A DNA stretch of 64,000 bases from Pseudomonas fluorescens (GTDB lineage Bacteria > Pseudomonadota > Gammaproteobacteria > Pseudomonadales > Pseudomonadaceae), in contig NZ_CP012831.1 of assembly GCF_001307275.1 (NCBI RefSeq), positions 3,526,501 to 3,590,500 on the forward strand, in the 5' to 3' direction. Below, one piece after another: positions 17,454 through 26,809 of the stretch (the stretch's first letter is position 1; the number at the start of each line of letters is the position of its first letter). The translations under genes were made by a program, and so were the position numbers. The notes under the pieces are model-generated. The model worked only from the letters and a program-made list of their open reading frames with translations. It did no database searches and had not been told where the DNA came from.

Positions 17454-18167
17454 TCAGATCACATGGATCTGGGCAGCCTTGGCCACCGCTGAAATTTTAT
17501 TGCTGACGTTCAGTTTTCGCATGCAACTGCACACATGGAAATTCACGGTTCGTTCGGAAAGGCAGAGAATCCTGCCCACTTCCGAAGCCGTCTTGCCTTC
17601 GGCTGACCACCTCAGTACTTCGATTTCTCTCGGCGACAAGTGATAGTTCTGCTTGACTACGATGGCGTCAGACAGTTTTTTACTGGCGAGCGCATGCAGC
17701 TTTTGACTGGCGAAGATGGCGTAGCCGAGATTGCCATAGTGTTCCTCGATATCAATGGGACAATGGGTTCGTGCAAGACTGAACAGGCTGCACTGTGGCC
17801 CTTGGTCGTCATGAACGGCCTGGGTCCAGCCGTACTTGAGTCCCTGTCGATTAAGTTCTCGCCATAACTTGGGGGCCTGAGCGAAAACAGTCTCATCCCA
17901 CAAGATCGGGAGCGGTGATTGATTGCAATGTGCTACTAATGGATCGCTCGACGCATAACCATTTTGTTCATAAAGCCGGTCCCATCCATAAGGGTAATTA
18001 TTCAGGTTCACCTTGCTGGTGTGTTTGTCGGGGCTTCCGAGATAGGCTGCAAATGCGCAATATTCAAATCCCTGATTGTTAAAGAAATTCAATACCAGAC
18101 GATAGGCCGTCTGCAGGTCTTTTTCACAGGATAGCTTCCTCAGTAACAAGTCCTTCCACCTGTCCAT
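17454..18167 (-). CDS. LuxR-family regulator with autoinducer-binding domain (LuxR solo, PpoR-like)
   Basis: 237 aa from the ATG at 18167, chosen because AGGAG lies 6 bases upstream; ATGs at 18194 and 18209 lack this. Residues 1-165 form the acyl-homoserine-lactone-binding domain with the pocket residues Trp62, Tyr66, Asp75, Pro76 and Trp90, spaced exactly as TraR W57/Y61/D70/P71/W85. The C-terminal GerE-type helix-turn-helix reads LSPREIEVLRWSAEGKTASEVG ... SERTVNFHV. No luxI lies nearby, so it is a solo. Its position next to fpr-mscL matches my memory of P. putida PpoR. The gene looks more AT-rich than its neighbours. Confidence 0.9.
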   Translation of the reverse strand: MDRWKDLLLRKLSCEKDLQTAYRLVLNFFNNQGFEYCAFAAYLGSPDKHTSKVNLNNYPYGWDRLYEQNGYASSDPLVAHCNQSPLPILWDETVFAQAPKLWRELNRQGLKYGWTQAVHDDQGPQCSLFSLARTHCPIDIEEHYGNLGYAIFASQKLHALASKKLSDAIVVKQNYHLSPREIEVLRWSAEGKTASEVGRILCLSERTVNFHVCSCMRKLNVSNKISAVAKAAQIHVI

Positions 18168-18246
18168 CGCTTTCTCCTGGGTTGATTCGTCCATGCGGAT
18201 CCAATCCATGATGCGAAATTTTAGTGTAGGACTATTCTTAATTTGT

Positions 18247-18268
18247 AGTGGGATTTTTTTATCCCACT
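18247..18268. repeat. AT-rich inverted repeat upstream of the LuxR solo
   Basis: AGTGGGAT-TTTTTT-ATCCCACT, 8-bp arms and 6-base loop, about 80 bp upstream of the luxR start inside a conspicuously AT-rich gap. It could be an operator or a hairpin; the function is unknown. Confidence 0.4.
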
Positions 18269-18458
18269 TACATTTTGAAATATCTAAGGGAATAAGTTTT
18301 TTATGTGGTTGGTTTTACATGGCTGCAACTTTGTATAAGTTTGGTAAAGGATTTAGCGATAAAGGCGGCGACTATGGCTAAAGTGCCATTACTTGCCGTC
18401 GGTGGTGAAGACGCTCACTTTGCGGGACACTGCAGGTCTTGTCCCCTAGGAGTGGCTC

Positions 18459-19235
18459 ATGACCGACAGTGCAGAGAAGTTCACCCGCCAAACCTTGCTC
18501 GATGTCCAGCCAGTGACGTCTCATTTGTTTACGTTACGCACGACCCGGGATCGCGGCTTTCGCTTCCGGGCGGGTCAGTTCGCCCGGCTGGGCGTCGCCA
18601 AGGCGGACGGCACCACCGTCTGGCGGGCGTACTCCATGGTGTCGTCGCCCTTCGACGAGTTCCTCGAGTTCTTTTCCATCGTGGTGCCCGAGGGCGAGTT
18701 CACCAGCGAACTCAGCCGCTTGCAGCCGGGTGACGAACTGTTGGTGGATCGCCAGGCCTTTGGCTACCTGACGCTGGACCGCTTCGTCGATGGCCGGGAT
18801 TTGTGGTTGCTGTCCACGGGGACGGGCGTGGCGCCGTTTCTTTCGATCCTCCAGGATTTCGAGGCCTGGGAAAAATTCGAGCGGATCATCCTGGTGTACA
18901 GCGTGCGCGAGGCGCGGGAATTGGCGTATCAGGACCTGATCAAGGAGTTGCCCCAGCGCGACTACCTGGCCGAGTACGCTCACAAGTTTCGTTTCATTGC
19001 GACCGTCACCCGTGAGCAGCACCCGGGGGCGCTCAGTGGGCGCATTACCACGTTGATCGACAACGGCGAGTTAGAGCTCGCGGCCGGCGTAGCGCTGACG
19101 CCGGAGCATTCGCGGGTGATGCTGTGCGGCAACCCGCAAATGATCGACGACACACGCAAGCTGCTCAAGGCCAGGGGCCTGCAACTGAGCCTGACCCGTC
19201 GTCCGGGCCAGGTGGCGGTGGAAAACTACTGGTAG
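18459..19235 (+). CDS. fpr: ferredoxin--NADP+ reductase
   Basis: 258 aa, typical bacterial subclass I Fpr. The FAD motif is RAYSMVSSP, the NADP site LLSTGTGVAPFLSILQD, and the C terminus VAVENYW ends in the aromatic residue that stacks on FAD. It supplies electrons to ferredoxin and flavodoxin and is usually tied to oxidative stress. It ends 2 bases from the facing mscL gene. Confidence 0.95.
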   Translation: MTDSAEKFTRQTLLDVQPVTSHLFTLRTTRDRGFRFRAGQFARLGVAKADGTTVWRAYSMVSSPFDEFLEFFSIVVPEGEFTSELSRLQPGDELLVDRQAFGYLTLDRFVDGRDLWLLSTGTGVAPFLSILQDFEAWEKFERIILVYSVREARELAYQDLIKELPQRDYLAEYAHKFRFIATVTREQHPGALSGRITTLIDNGELELAAGVALTPEHSRVMLCGNPQMIDDTRKLLKARGLQLSLTRRPGQVAVENYW

Positions 19236-19237
19236 GC

Positions 19238-19651
19238 TCAGGGCCGCTCGTTCTGAGCCTTGAGCAGGTCGCGAATCTCACTCAGCAGCAGCTCTTCCTT
19301 GGTCGGAACCGGAGGGGCGCTGGGGGCTACGGCTTCTTCACGCTTGAGGCGGTTGATGGCCTTGACGCCCATGAAAATGGCGAACGCCACGATGATGAAG
19401 TCGATGGTGCTCTGGATGAATTTACCGTAGGCCAGTACCACGGCAGGCGCATCACCCTGGGCGGCCTTGAGGGTGATGGCCAGGTCACTGAAATCCACGC
19501 CACCGATCAGCAGGCCGATTGGCGGCATGACCACGTCGCCCACGAATGACGAAACGATTTTGCCGAAAGCGGCGCCGATGATGATCCCGACGGCCATGTC
19601 GACGACATTGCCTTTGACCGCGAAGGCCTTGAACTCGCTTAGCACGCCCAT
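19238..19651 (-). CDS. mscL: large-conductance mechanosensitive channel
   Basis: 137 aa inner-membrane channel that opens on hypo-osmotic shock. The N-terminal [20 protein letters not shown] and pore-lining [19 protein letters not shown] are invariant family features; the C-terminal [15 protein letters not shown] forms the cytoplasmic helix bundle. Confidence 0.96.
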   Translation of the reverse strand: MGVLSEFKAFAVKGNVVDMAVGIIIGAAFGKIVSSFVGDVVMPPIGLLIGGVDFSDLAITLKAAQGDAPAVVLAYGKFIQSTIDFIIVAFAIFMGVKAINRLKREEAVAPSAPPVPTKEELLLSEIRDLLKAQNERP

Positions 19652-19831
19652 GAGTTATTCCTTGTAACAGATGAAAGATGAGTGGCAGTGTAAATCAGCC
19701 CAACGAGTCTTGCTCGAAACGCCTGCTTACAAAGCTTCAGTTATCGACCGGGGCTTGGATGAAAAGTTTACAAAGTGCCATCAATCGCGCGTGATACGCG
19801 GTTTCGGCCCGGGGGCCCTATAACGTTTTTT

Positions 19832-19857
19832 CTATCGGTGCGGTACGGCATTTCTAT
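19832..19857 (+). promoter_or_regulatory. katB: weak OxyR-site candidate upstream of katB
   Basis: Two CTAT tetramers (19832-19835 and 19854-19857) are 22 bases apart, the spacing of alternate half-sites in the OxyR consensus, but the paired ATAG elements are poorly matched. It lies about 80 bp before katB. Confidence 0.25.
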
Positions 19858-19934
19858 TTAGGTTTTTCTTTTCCCGGCACTAGCCTCTGGATGGCGCACA
19901 TGGATGCGCTCTATAACATCAGAGGAACATGCCT

Positions 19935-21476
19935 ATGAACACTTCCCTCGGCCACGGGGCTTACTCCCATCGCCGCGCTCTTTTTGTGCTGACCGCGAGC
20001 CTTCTATCCTTGTCTGTCAACGCGGCCACCCTGACCCGGGACAACGGTGCGGCGGTCGGCGATAACCAGAATTCGCAGACGGCAGGTCCCAACGGTCCGA
20101 CCCTGCTGCAAGACGTGCAGTTGATCCAGAAGCTCCAGCGCTTCGATCGTGAACGCATCCCCGAGCGTGTGGTGCATGCCCGTGGTACCGGTGCCCACGG
20201 CACATTCACGGTGTCCGACGATCTCAGCGACCTGACCAAGGCCAAGGTCTTCGCCGCGGGCCAGGTCACCCCGGTGTTCGTGCGTTTTTCGGCCGTGGTG
20301 CACGGTAATCATTCGCCGGAAACCCTGCGCGACCCCCGTGGCTTTGCCACGAAGTTCTACACCGCCGACGGTAACTGGGACTTGGTGGGCAACAACTTCC
20401 CGACTTTCTTCATTCGCGATGCCATCAAGTTTCCGGACATGGTCCACGCGTTCAAACCCGACCCGCGGACCAACCTGGACGATGATTCACGGCGTTTCGA
20501 CTTCTTCTCCCATGTTCCAGAATCGACCCGTACCCTGACCGAGTTGTATTCCAACTCCGGCACACCGGCCAGTTACCGCGAAATGGACGGCAACGGTGTA
20601 CATGCCTACAAGCTGATTAACGCCAAGGGTGAAATTCACTACGTGAAGTTTCATTGGAAAAGTTTGCAGGGCTTGAAAAATCTCGATCCGAAAGAAGTTG
20701 TGAAAGTTCAGGGTCAAGATTACAGCCATATGACCAATGATCTGGTGAGCCATATTAATAAGGGCGACTTCCCGAAGTGGGACTTGTACGTCCAGGTGCT
20801 CAATCCACAAGACCTTGCCAAGTTCGACTTCGACCCACTGGATGCGACCAAGATCTGGCCGGGCGTGCCTGAACGCAAGGTCGGGCAAATGGTCTTGAAC
20901 CGTAACCCGGCGAACGTCTTCCAGGAAACCGAGCAGGTGGCGATGGCGCCAGCGAATCTGGTGCCAGGCATCGAGCCTTCCGAGGACCGTTTGCTTCAGG
21001 GCCGGGTGTTTTCCTATGCCGATACGCAGATGTACCGTCTAGGCGCCAATGCCCTGCAATTGCCGATCAACGCCCCCAAGGTGGCGGTGAACAACGGTAA
21101 CCAGGACGGTGCGATGAACCCAGGCAGCACCAGCACCGGCGTGAATTACCAGCCGAGCCGCCTGACGCCTCGTGAAGAACCGCAGGCGGCACGCTACAGC
21201 CAGGCCGCGCTGAGTGGCAGCACCCAGCAGGCGAAAATCCAGCGCGAGCAGAACTTCAAGCAGGCCGGCGATTTGTATCGTTCGTTCAGCAAGAAAGAAC
21301 GTGATGACCTGATCGAAAGCTTTGGCGGCTCTTTGGCGACCACCGATGACGAGAGCAAGCACATCATCCTGTCGTTCCTCTACAAGGCCGATCCTGAATA
21401 CGGCACTGGGGTGGCCCGTGTCGCCAAAGGTGACTTGGCTCGGGTCAAGGCTCTGGCGGAAAAACTGACTGACTGA
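19935..21476 (+). CDS. katB: periplasmic monofunctional catalase KatB
   Basis: 513 aa. A signal peptide (RRALFVLTASLLSLSVNAATL) precedes a clade 3-type small-subunit catalase core: His in ERVVHARGTGAHG, Asn in LVGNNFPTFFIRD, and haem Tyr in VFSYADTQMYRLG. It destroys hydrogen peroxide, probably in the periplasm. The ATG at 19935 has GAGG 9 bases upstream; one at 19929 is too close. ankB follows after a REP, as in the ankB-katB pair of P. aeruginosa. Confidence 0.94.
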   Translation: MNTSLGHGAYSHRRALFVLTASLLSLSVNAATLTRDNGAAVGDNQNSQTAGPNGPTLLQDVQLIQKLQRFDRERIPERVVHARGTGAHGTFTVSDDLSDLTKAKVFAAGQVTPVFVRFSAVVHGNHSPETLRDPRGFATKFYTADGNWDLVGNNFPTFFIRDAIKFPDMVHAFKPDPRTNLDDDSRRFDFFSHVPESTRTLTELYSNSGTPASYREMDGNGVHAYKLINAKGEIHYVKFHWKSLQGLKNLDPKEVVKVQGQDYSHMTNDLVSHINKGDFPKWDLYVQVLNPQDLAKFDFDPLDATKIWPGVPERKVGQMVLNRNPANVFQETEQVAMAPANLVPGIEPSEDRLLQGRVFSYADTQMYRLGANALQLPINAPKVAVNNGNQDGAMNPGSTSTGVNYQPSRLTPREEPQAARYSQAALSGSTQQAKIQREQNFKQAGDLYRSFSKKERDDLIESFGGSLATTDDESKHIILSFLYKADPEYGTGVARVAKGDLARVKALAEKLTD

Positions 21477-21499
21477 TCACCGCCGGCAGGTGCATCACC

Positions 21500-21587
21500 T
21501 GTGGGAGCAAAGCTTGCTCGCGAGGCGGACGCCGGGGTCGGAAGCCAGACCGAGTCGTCCGCATCGCGGGCAAGCCTTGCTCCCACA
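21500..21587. repeat. REP pair between katB and ankB
   Basis: TGTGGGAGCAAAGCTTGCTC and an inverted copy ending AAGCCTTGCTCCCACA. It sits inside a likely operon and may uncouple the mRNA levels of katB and ankB. Confidence 0.9.
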
Positions 21588-21623
21588 ACCCTGCTCCACA
21601 GTCTTGAGTCATGGGGAGACGTC

Positions 21624-22175
21624 ATGATGGGTAAATTCTTTTTGTCGATGCTTGCGACCTGGTCACTGAGCGTACTGGCCGATCAGCCAATACCCACCGA
21701 ACCGGCTGCGGTCCAGGAACAGCTGCAAAACTATTATTTCGACGCCGCTCGCCGGGGCGATGTGCCGATGCTCGATACATTTATCGAGGCCGGTTACTCG
21801 TTGGATACCCGGGATGAGAAGGGCTACACCGCGCTGATTCTGGCGGCTTATCACGGCCACGCTCCGGCGGTGGAGCGGTTGCTGGCCGCGGGGGCCGATG
21901 CCTGTGCCCAGGACAAACGCGGCAATACGGCGCTGATGGGCGCCATTTTCAAGGGCGAAGTGCAGATTGCCCGTCGCTTGCTGTCCACCGATTGCAGCCC
22001 GGACCAACGCAACGGTGCCGGACAGACTGCCGCGATGTATGCGGGTCTGTTCAAGCGTGGCGAGTTGCTCGATGCCTTGAAGGCCAAGGGCGCCGACCTG
22101 GAGGCCCGGGATCCGTTGGGCAATACCGCGGCAGATCTGGCGAAGGGTGAAATCAGAATGCCGGCCCCTCAGTGA
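21624..22175 (+). CDS. ankB: ankyrin-repeat protein AnkB
   Basis: 183 aa from the ATG at 21624 (GGGGAGA upstream); the frame stays open further upstream only through the REP. A signal-like N terminus (KFFLSMLATWSLSVLADQ) is followed by about four ankyrin repeats (GYTALILAAYHGHAPAVERL, GNTALMGAIFKGEVQIARRL and others). In P. aeruginosa AnkB is needed for full KatB activity, and the synteny here suggests the same partnership in the periplasm. Confidence 0.92.
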   Translation: MMGKFFLSMLATWSLSVLADQPIPTEPAAVQEQLQNYYFDAARRGDVPMLDTFIEAGYSLDTRDEKGYTALILAAYHGHAPAVERLLAAGADACAQDKRGNTALMGAIFKGEVQIARRLLSTDCSPDQRNGAGQTAAMYAGLFKRGELLDALKAKGADLEARDPLGNTAADLAKGEIRMPAPQ

Positions 22176-22217
22176 ACCTTGGCTGGGCTATCATCGCGGT
22201 TTTACCCCGGAGTTCAG

Positions 22218-23585
22218 ATGGCCAAGGCAAAGCGCATGTACGGCTGCACCGAGTGCGGTTCGACCTTTCCCAAATGGGCCGGCCAATGCAGCGAATGCGG
22301 GGCCTGGAACACCCTGACCGAAACCATGGTGGAAAGCGGCGGCGCGGCGGCCCCCACCGGGCGCACCGGCTGGGCCGGTCAGCAGGCGCAGATCAAGACC
22401 CTGGCCGAAGTCAGCGTTGAAGAAATCCCGCGATTTTCCACCGCGTCCGGTGAACTGGACCGGGTGCTGGGCGGCGGCCTGGTGGACGGTTCGGTGGTGC
22501 TGATCGGTGGAGACCCGGGCATCGGCAAATCCACCATCCTGCTGCAAACCTTGTGCAACCTCGCCACCCGCATGCCGGCGCTGTACGTCACTGGCGAAGA
22601 GTCCCAGCAACAGGTCGCCATGCGCGCCCGGCGCCTGGGCTTGCCCCAGGACCAGTTGCGGGTCATGACCGAGACCTGCATCGAAACCATCATCGCCACG
22701 GCGCGCGTGGAAAAGCCCAAGGTGATGGTGATCGACTCGATCCAGACCATTTTCACCGAACAGCTGCAATCGGCCCCGGGCGGCGTGTCCCAGGTGCGTG
22801 AAAGCGCGGCGTTGCTGGTGCGCTACGCCAAGCAGAGCGGCACGGCGATTTTCCTGGTGGGCCACGTCACCAAGGAGGGTGCGTTGGCGGGACCGCGGGT
22901 GTTGGAGCACATGGTCGATACCGTGTTGTACTTCGAAGGCGAATCCGATGGCCGCCTGCGTTTGCTCCGGGCGGTGAAGAACCGTTTTGGTGCCGTCAAT
23001 GAATTGGGCGTGTTCGGCATGACCGACAGGGGCCTGAAAGAAGTCTCGAACCCTTCGGCGATCTTTCTGACGCGTGCCCAGGAAGAAGTCCCGGGCAGCG
23101 TGGTCATGGCGACGTGGGAAGGGACCCGGCCGATGTTGGTGGAAGTGCAGGCGCTGGTGGATGACAGCCACTTGGCGAACCCACGGCGGGTCACCCTGGG
23201 CCTGGATCAGAATCGGCTGGCCATGCTGCTGGCGGTGTTGCACCGACACGGCGGGATTCCGACTCACGACCAGGACGTGTTCCTCAACGTCGTGGGCGGG
23301 GTCAAGGTACTGGAGACCGCGTCCGACCTGGCGTTGATGGCGGCGGTCATGTCCAGCCTGCGCAACCGGCCGCTGCCCCATGATTTGCTGGTGTTTGGCG
23401 AAGTGGGGTTGTCGGGGGAAGTGCGACCGGTGCCCAGCGGGCAGGAGCGGCTCAAGGAAGCGGCCAAGCACGGTTTCAAACGCGCCATCGTGCCCAAGGG
23501 CAACGCGCCGAAGGAAGCGCCGCCGGGGTTGCAGATTATCGCAGTGACCCGTCTGGAACAGGCGTTGGATGCGCTGTTCGAATAA
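22218..23585 (+). CDS. radA: DNA repair protein RadA
   Basis: 455 aa from MAKAKRMYGC. A C4 zinc finger (CTECGSTFPKWAGQCSECG) is followed by a RecA-like ATPase with Walker A GDPGIGKSTILLQ, the RadA-specific KNRFG motif (KNRFGAVNELGVFGM) and a Lon-like C-terminal domain (FGEVGLSGEVRPV). It is a branch-migration helicase for recombination intermediates. Confidence 0.96.
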   Translation: MAKAKRMYGCTECGSTFPKWAGQCSECGAWNTLTETMVESGGAAAPTGRTGWAGQQAQIKTLAEVSVEEIPRFSTASGELDRVLGGGLVDGSVVLIGGDPGIGKSTILLQTLCNLATRMPALYVTGEESQQQVAMRARRLGLPQDQLRVMTETCIETIIATARVEKPKVMVIDSIQTIFTEQLQSAPGGVSQVRESAALLVRYAKQSGTAIFLVGHVTKEGALAGPRVLEHMVDTVLYFEGESDGRLRLLRAVKNRFGAVNELGVFGMTDRGLKEVSNPSAIFLTRAQEEVPGSVVMATWEGTRPMLVEVQALVDDSHLANPRRVTLGLDQNRLAMLLAVLHRHGGIPTHDQDVFLNVVGGVKVLETASDLALMAAVMSSLRNRPLPHDLLVFGEVGLSGEVRPVPSGQERLKEAAKHGFKRAIVPKGNAPKEAPPGLQIIAVTRLEQALDALFE

Positions 23586-23610
23586 CACTGGCAATTGCGC
23601 AAGGAATGTA

Positions 23611-23696
23611 TGTGGGAGCAAAGCTTGCTCGCGATGCAGGCGACTCGATTTTGAAGGGCCGCATTGCAGCCATCGCGGGCAAGCCTTGCTCCCACA
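23611..23696. repeat. REP pair
   Basis: TGTGGGAGCAAAGCTTGCTC and an inverted copy, between the convergent radA and PilZ genes. Confidence 0.9.
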
Positions 23697-23723
23697 TGAG
23701 TCCCTCACCAAGGGGATGGCAGT

Positions 23724-24080
23724 TCAAGTCTGGATCAATGCCGCCAATTCCCGCTCCAGCTCGTCATGGTCGCCCAGGTTCAGCTCTATCAATCGGCGCA
23801 GGTGGGCGATGGATGCCAGGTCGATATGCTTGCAGACGAAGCCCAGGTGACCATGGTCATCATGGGCCAGGCGAATTTCCATTTTGATCTCGGCATCGGG
23901 ACTCAAATGGATATCGGCCATGAAGGAATGTTCGGGATCGCCAAGCCAGGGCTCGGGTTTCTTGATCAGCAGCCCCTTGAGGGACAGGTCCAGCAGTTCC
24001 ACCGACCAGATATAGGGGCCTTGGCTCAGCTCGGTCCTGGCATGGAAATCAACTCGTACGAAGCGGCGACGCTCGCTCAT
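23724..24080 (-). CDS. PilZ-domain protein (c-di-GMP binding)
   Basis: 118 aa from the ATG at 24080 (AGAGGGA upstream). The c-di-GMP signature is complete: RRRFVR at residues 4-9 and DLSLKG about 30 residues later, leading into a beta barrel. A single-domain PilZ protein of this type would pass a c-di-GMP signal to an unknown partner. It faces radA and is divergent from cstA. Confidence 0.88.
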   Translation of the reverse strand: MSERRRFVRVDFHARTELSQGPYIWSVELLDLSLKGLLIKKPEPWLGDPEHSFMADIHLSPDAEIKMEIRLAHDDHGHLGFVCKHIDLASIAHLRRLIELNLGDHDELERELAALIQT

Positions 24081-24238
24081 GACGCATTCCCTCTGAAGAT
24101 TCATTGACTATAGACCCAACTGACGGGGCATCGTCACCGTTCGGCAACAGACAGACGAATGTCGAGTATGGCCTTTGCCCGGGTTAGCGCTAAACTCCAA
24201 TGGCTATCTTTCTTGTCCACCCTGGCTGGAATATAAAA

Positions 24239-26305
24239 ATGAAAAACAATAATAGCCTGCTGCGCCATCTGCCCTGGCTACTGCTGGCCGTCGTAGGAGC
24301 GTGCGCCCTGGGCGTCGTGGCATTGCGTCGAGGCGAGGCGATCAACGCCCTCTGGATCGTCGTCGCCGCCGTGGCCATCTACCTGGTCGCCTACCGCTAC
24401 TACAGCCTCTTCATCGCCAACAACGTGATGCAACTCGATGCGCGCCGGGCCACCCCCGCCGTGCTCAACAACGATGGCCTGGACTACGTCCCGACCAACA
24501 AACACATCCTCTTCGGCCACCACTTCGCGGCCATTGCCGGTGCGGGGCCGCTGGTCGGGCCGGTGCTGGCGGCGCAGATGGGCTACCTGCCCGGCACGCT
24601 CTGGCTGATCGCCGGCGTGGTGCTGGCCGGTGCGGTGCAGGATTTCATGGTCCTGTTCCTGTCCACCCGCCGCAACGGTCGCTCCCTGGGTGACATGGTG
24701 CGCGAGGAAATGGGCCGCATCCCCGGCACCATCGCGCTGTTCGGCTGCTTCCTGATCATGATCATCATCCTCGCGGTGCTGGCGCTGATCGTGGTCAAGG
24801 CCCTGGCCGAGAGCCCGTGGGGCATCTTCACGGTAATGGCGACCATCCCGATCGCGATGTTCATGGGCATCTACATGCGCTACATCCGCCCGGGCCGCAT
24901 CGGTGAGATCTCGATCATCGGCGTGCTGTTGCTGCTGGGGTCGATCTGGCTGGGCGGGCAAATCGCCGCCGACCCGGTCTGGGCCAAGGCTTTCACCTTC
25001 ACCGGGATCCAGATCACCTGGATGCTGATCGGCTACGGTTTCGTCGCGGCGGTACTGCCGGTGTGGCTGATCCTGGCCCCGCGGGACTACCTGTCGACCT
25101 TCCTCAAGATCGGCACCATCGTCGCCCTGGCGATCGGCATCCTGGTCACCATGCCCGAGCTGAAAATGCCGGCGCTGACCCAGTTCACCGACGGCACAGG
25201 GCCGGTGTGGAAGGGCGGGCTGTTCCCGTTCCTGTTCATCACCATCGCCTGCGGCGCGGTCTCGGGCTTCCATGCGCTGATCTCCTCGGGCACCACGCCC
25301 AAGCTTTTGGATAATGAAACCAACGCCCGCTACATCGGTTACGGCGGCATGCTGATGGAGTCCTTCGTGGCGATCATGGCCATGGTCGCCGCTTCGGTGA
25401 TCGAGCCGGGCGTGTACTTCGCCATGAACAGCCCGGCGGCCATCGTCGGCGGTGACGTGGTGGCCGTGGCGCAGACCGTCAGCAGTTGGGGTTTTGCCAT
25501 CACGCCCGAGGCGCTGCAAGCGGTGGCCAAGGACATCGGCGAGACCACCGTGCTGGCCCGTGCCGGCGGTGCGCCGACCCTGGCGGTGGGGATCGCGCAG
25601 ATCCTGCACTCGGTGCTGCCGGGTGAGAACACCATGGCGTTCTGGTACCACTTCGCGATCCTGTTCGAAGCGTTGTTCATCCTCACCGCCGTGGACGCCG
25701 GCACCCGTGCCGGGCGGTTCATGCTCCAGGACCTGCTCGGCTCGTTCGTGCCGGCCCTCAAGCGCACCGAATCGTGGACCGCCAACCTGATCGCCACCGC
25801 CGGTTGCGTGGCGCTATGGGGTTACTTGCTGTACCAAGGCGTGATCGATCCGCTGGGCGGCATCAACACCTTGTGGCCGCTGTTCGGCATCTCCAACCAG
25901 ATGCTGGCCGGTATCGCCCTGATGCTCGCCACCGTGGTGCTGATCAAGATGAAGCGCCAGCGCTACGTCTGGGTCACGCTGCTGCCGGCGTCCTGGCTGC
26001 TGATCTGCACCACCACCGCGGGCCTGATCAAGCTGTTCGACGCCAACCCGGCGATCGGCTTCCTGGCCCTGGCGCGCAAATACAACGATGCCCTGGCCGC
26101 CGGCCAGATCCTGGCCCCGGCCAAGAGCATCGAGCAGATGCAGCACGTGGTGTTCAACGCCTACACCAACGCAACACTGACGGTGTTGTTCCTGTTCGTG
26201 GTCTTCAGCATCCTGTTCTACGCGCTCAAGGTCGGCATCGCCGCCTGGGGCACCAAGGAACGCACGGACAAAGAAGCGCCATTCCAGGCCCTGCCGGACG
26301 CTTGA
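24239..26305 (+). CDS. cstA: CstA/BtsT family carbon-starvation transporter
   Basis: 688 aa, about 16 membrane helices. The start is MKNNNSLLRHLPW; the open frame to 24200 is probably not translated. Conserved blocks include GHHFAAIAGAGPLVGPVLAAQMGYLPG, GAVQDF and GFHALISSGTTPKLL. Members take up pyruvate or peptides when carbon is scarce. It is coupled with the small ybdD gene 15 bases downstream. Confidence 0.93.
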   Translation: MKNNNSLLRHLPWLLLAVVGACALGVVALRRGEAINALWIVVAAVAIYLVAYRYYSLFIANNVMQLDARRATPAVLNNDGLDYVPTNKHILFGHHFAAIAGAGPLVGPVLAAQMGYLPGTLWLIAGVVLAGAVQDFMVLFLSTRRNGRSLGDMVREEMGRIPGTIALFGCFLIMIIILAVLALIVVKALAESPWGIFTVMATIPIAMFMGIYMRYIRPGRIGEISIIGVLLLLGSIWLGGQIAADPVWAKAFTFTGIQITWMLIGYGFVAAVLPVWLILAPRDYLSTFLKIGTIVALAIGILVTMPELKMPALTQFTDGTGPVWKGGLFPFLFITIACGAVSGFHALISSGTTPKLLDNETNARYIGYGGMLMESFVAIMAMVAASVIEPGVYFAMNSPAAIVGGDVVAVAQTVSSWGFAITPEALQAVAKDIGETTVLARAGGAPTLAVGIAQILHSVLPGENTMAFWYHFAILFEALFILTAVDAGTRAGRFMLQDLLGSFVPALKRTESWTANLIATAGCVALWGYLLYQGVIDPLGGINTLWPLFGISNQMLAGIALMLATVVLIKMKRQRYVWVTLLPASWLLICTTTAGLIKLFDANPAIGFLALARKYNDALAAGQILAPAKSIEQMQHVVFNAYTNATLTVLFLFVVFSILFYALKVGIAAWGTKERTDKEAPFQALPDA

Positions 26306-26320
26306 TAGAGGATTGCAACG

Positions 26321-26518
26321 ATGTTCAATGACTTGAGTCGCCTGGGTAAATACCTCGGTCAGGCCGCCCGCCTGATGGTCGGCATGCCCGACTACGACAA
26401 CTACGTCGAGCACATGCAAACCAAGCACCCGGACAAACCGATGATGGACTACGAGGCGTTCTTTCGCGAACGCCAGGAGGCCCGTTACGGTGGCAAGGGT
26501 GGGCCCAAGTGCTGTTGA
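26321..26518 (+). CDS. ybdD: YbdD/YjiX family small protein (DUF466)
   Basis: 65 aa. [20 protein letters not shown] and [19 protein letters not shown] are the family core, and the C terminus ends PKCC. It regularly follows cstA and is thought to assist the transporter. AGAGGA lies upstream of the ATG. Confidence 0.92.
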   Translation: MFNDLSRLGKYLGQAARLMVGMPDYDNYVEHMQTKHPDKPMMDYEAFFRERQEARYGGKGGPKCC

Positions 26519-26549
26519 ACCGCTGATGGCCAGTGGATGATGTAACCCT

Positions 26550-26638
26550 TGTGGGAGCGAGCTTGCTCGCGATGGCGGAGTGTCAGTTGACGATGATGTC
26601 GCTGATCCACCGCCATCGCGAGCAAGCTCGCTCCCACA
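26550..26638. repeat. REP pair (first of two)
   Basis: TGTGGGAGCGAGCTTGCTCG ... inverted copy, downstream of ybdD. Confidence 0.92.
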
Positions 26639-26683
26639 GTTGTTTTTGGATGGTTTCAACATGGGCGCACACCACAGAATCCC

Positions 26684-26772
26684 TGTGGGAGCGAGCTTGC
26701 TCGCGATGGCGGAGTGTCAGTTAATGATAATGTCGACTGACCCGACGCCTCCGCGAGCAGGCTCGCTCCCAC
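26684..26772. repeat. REP pair (second of two)
   Basis: Same arms and near-identical spacer (GATGGCGGAGTGTCAGTT) as the pair at 26550-26638. This is a tandem duplication of the whole unit, with point changes in the right arm. Confidence 0.92.
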
Positions 26773-26809
26773 AAAACCGTTTTCCTTTCAGGCATCAAGG
26801 AGATTCAGT

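Noticed and set aside
18193..18381. 62-codon plus-strand frame with a hydrophobic middle (MRNFSVGLFLICSGIF)
   Set aside because: It overlaps the luxR leader, lacks a ribosome site, and T-rich DNA gives hydrophobic translations by chance.
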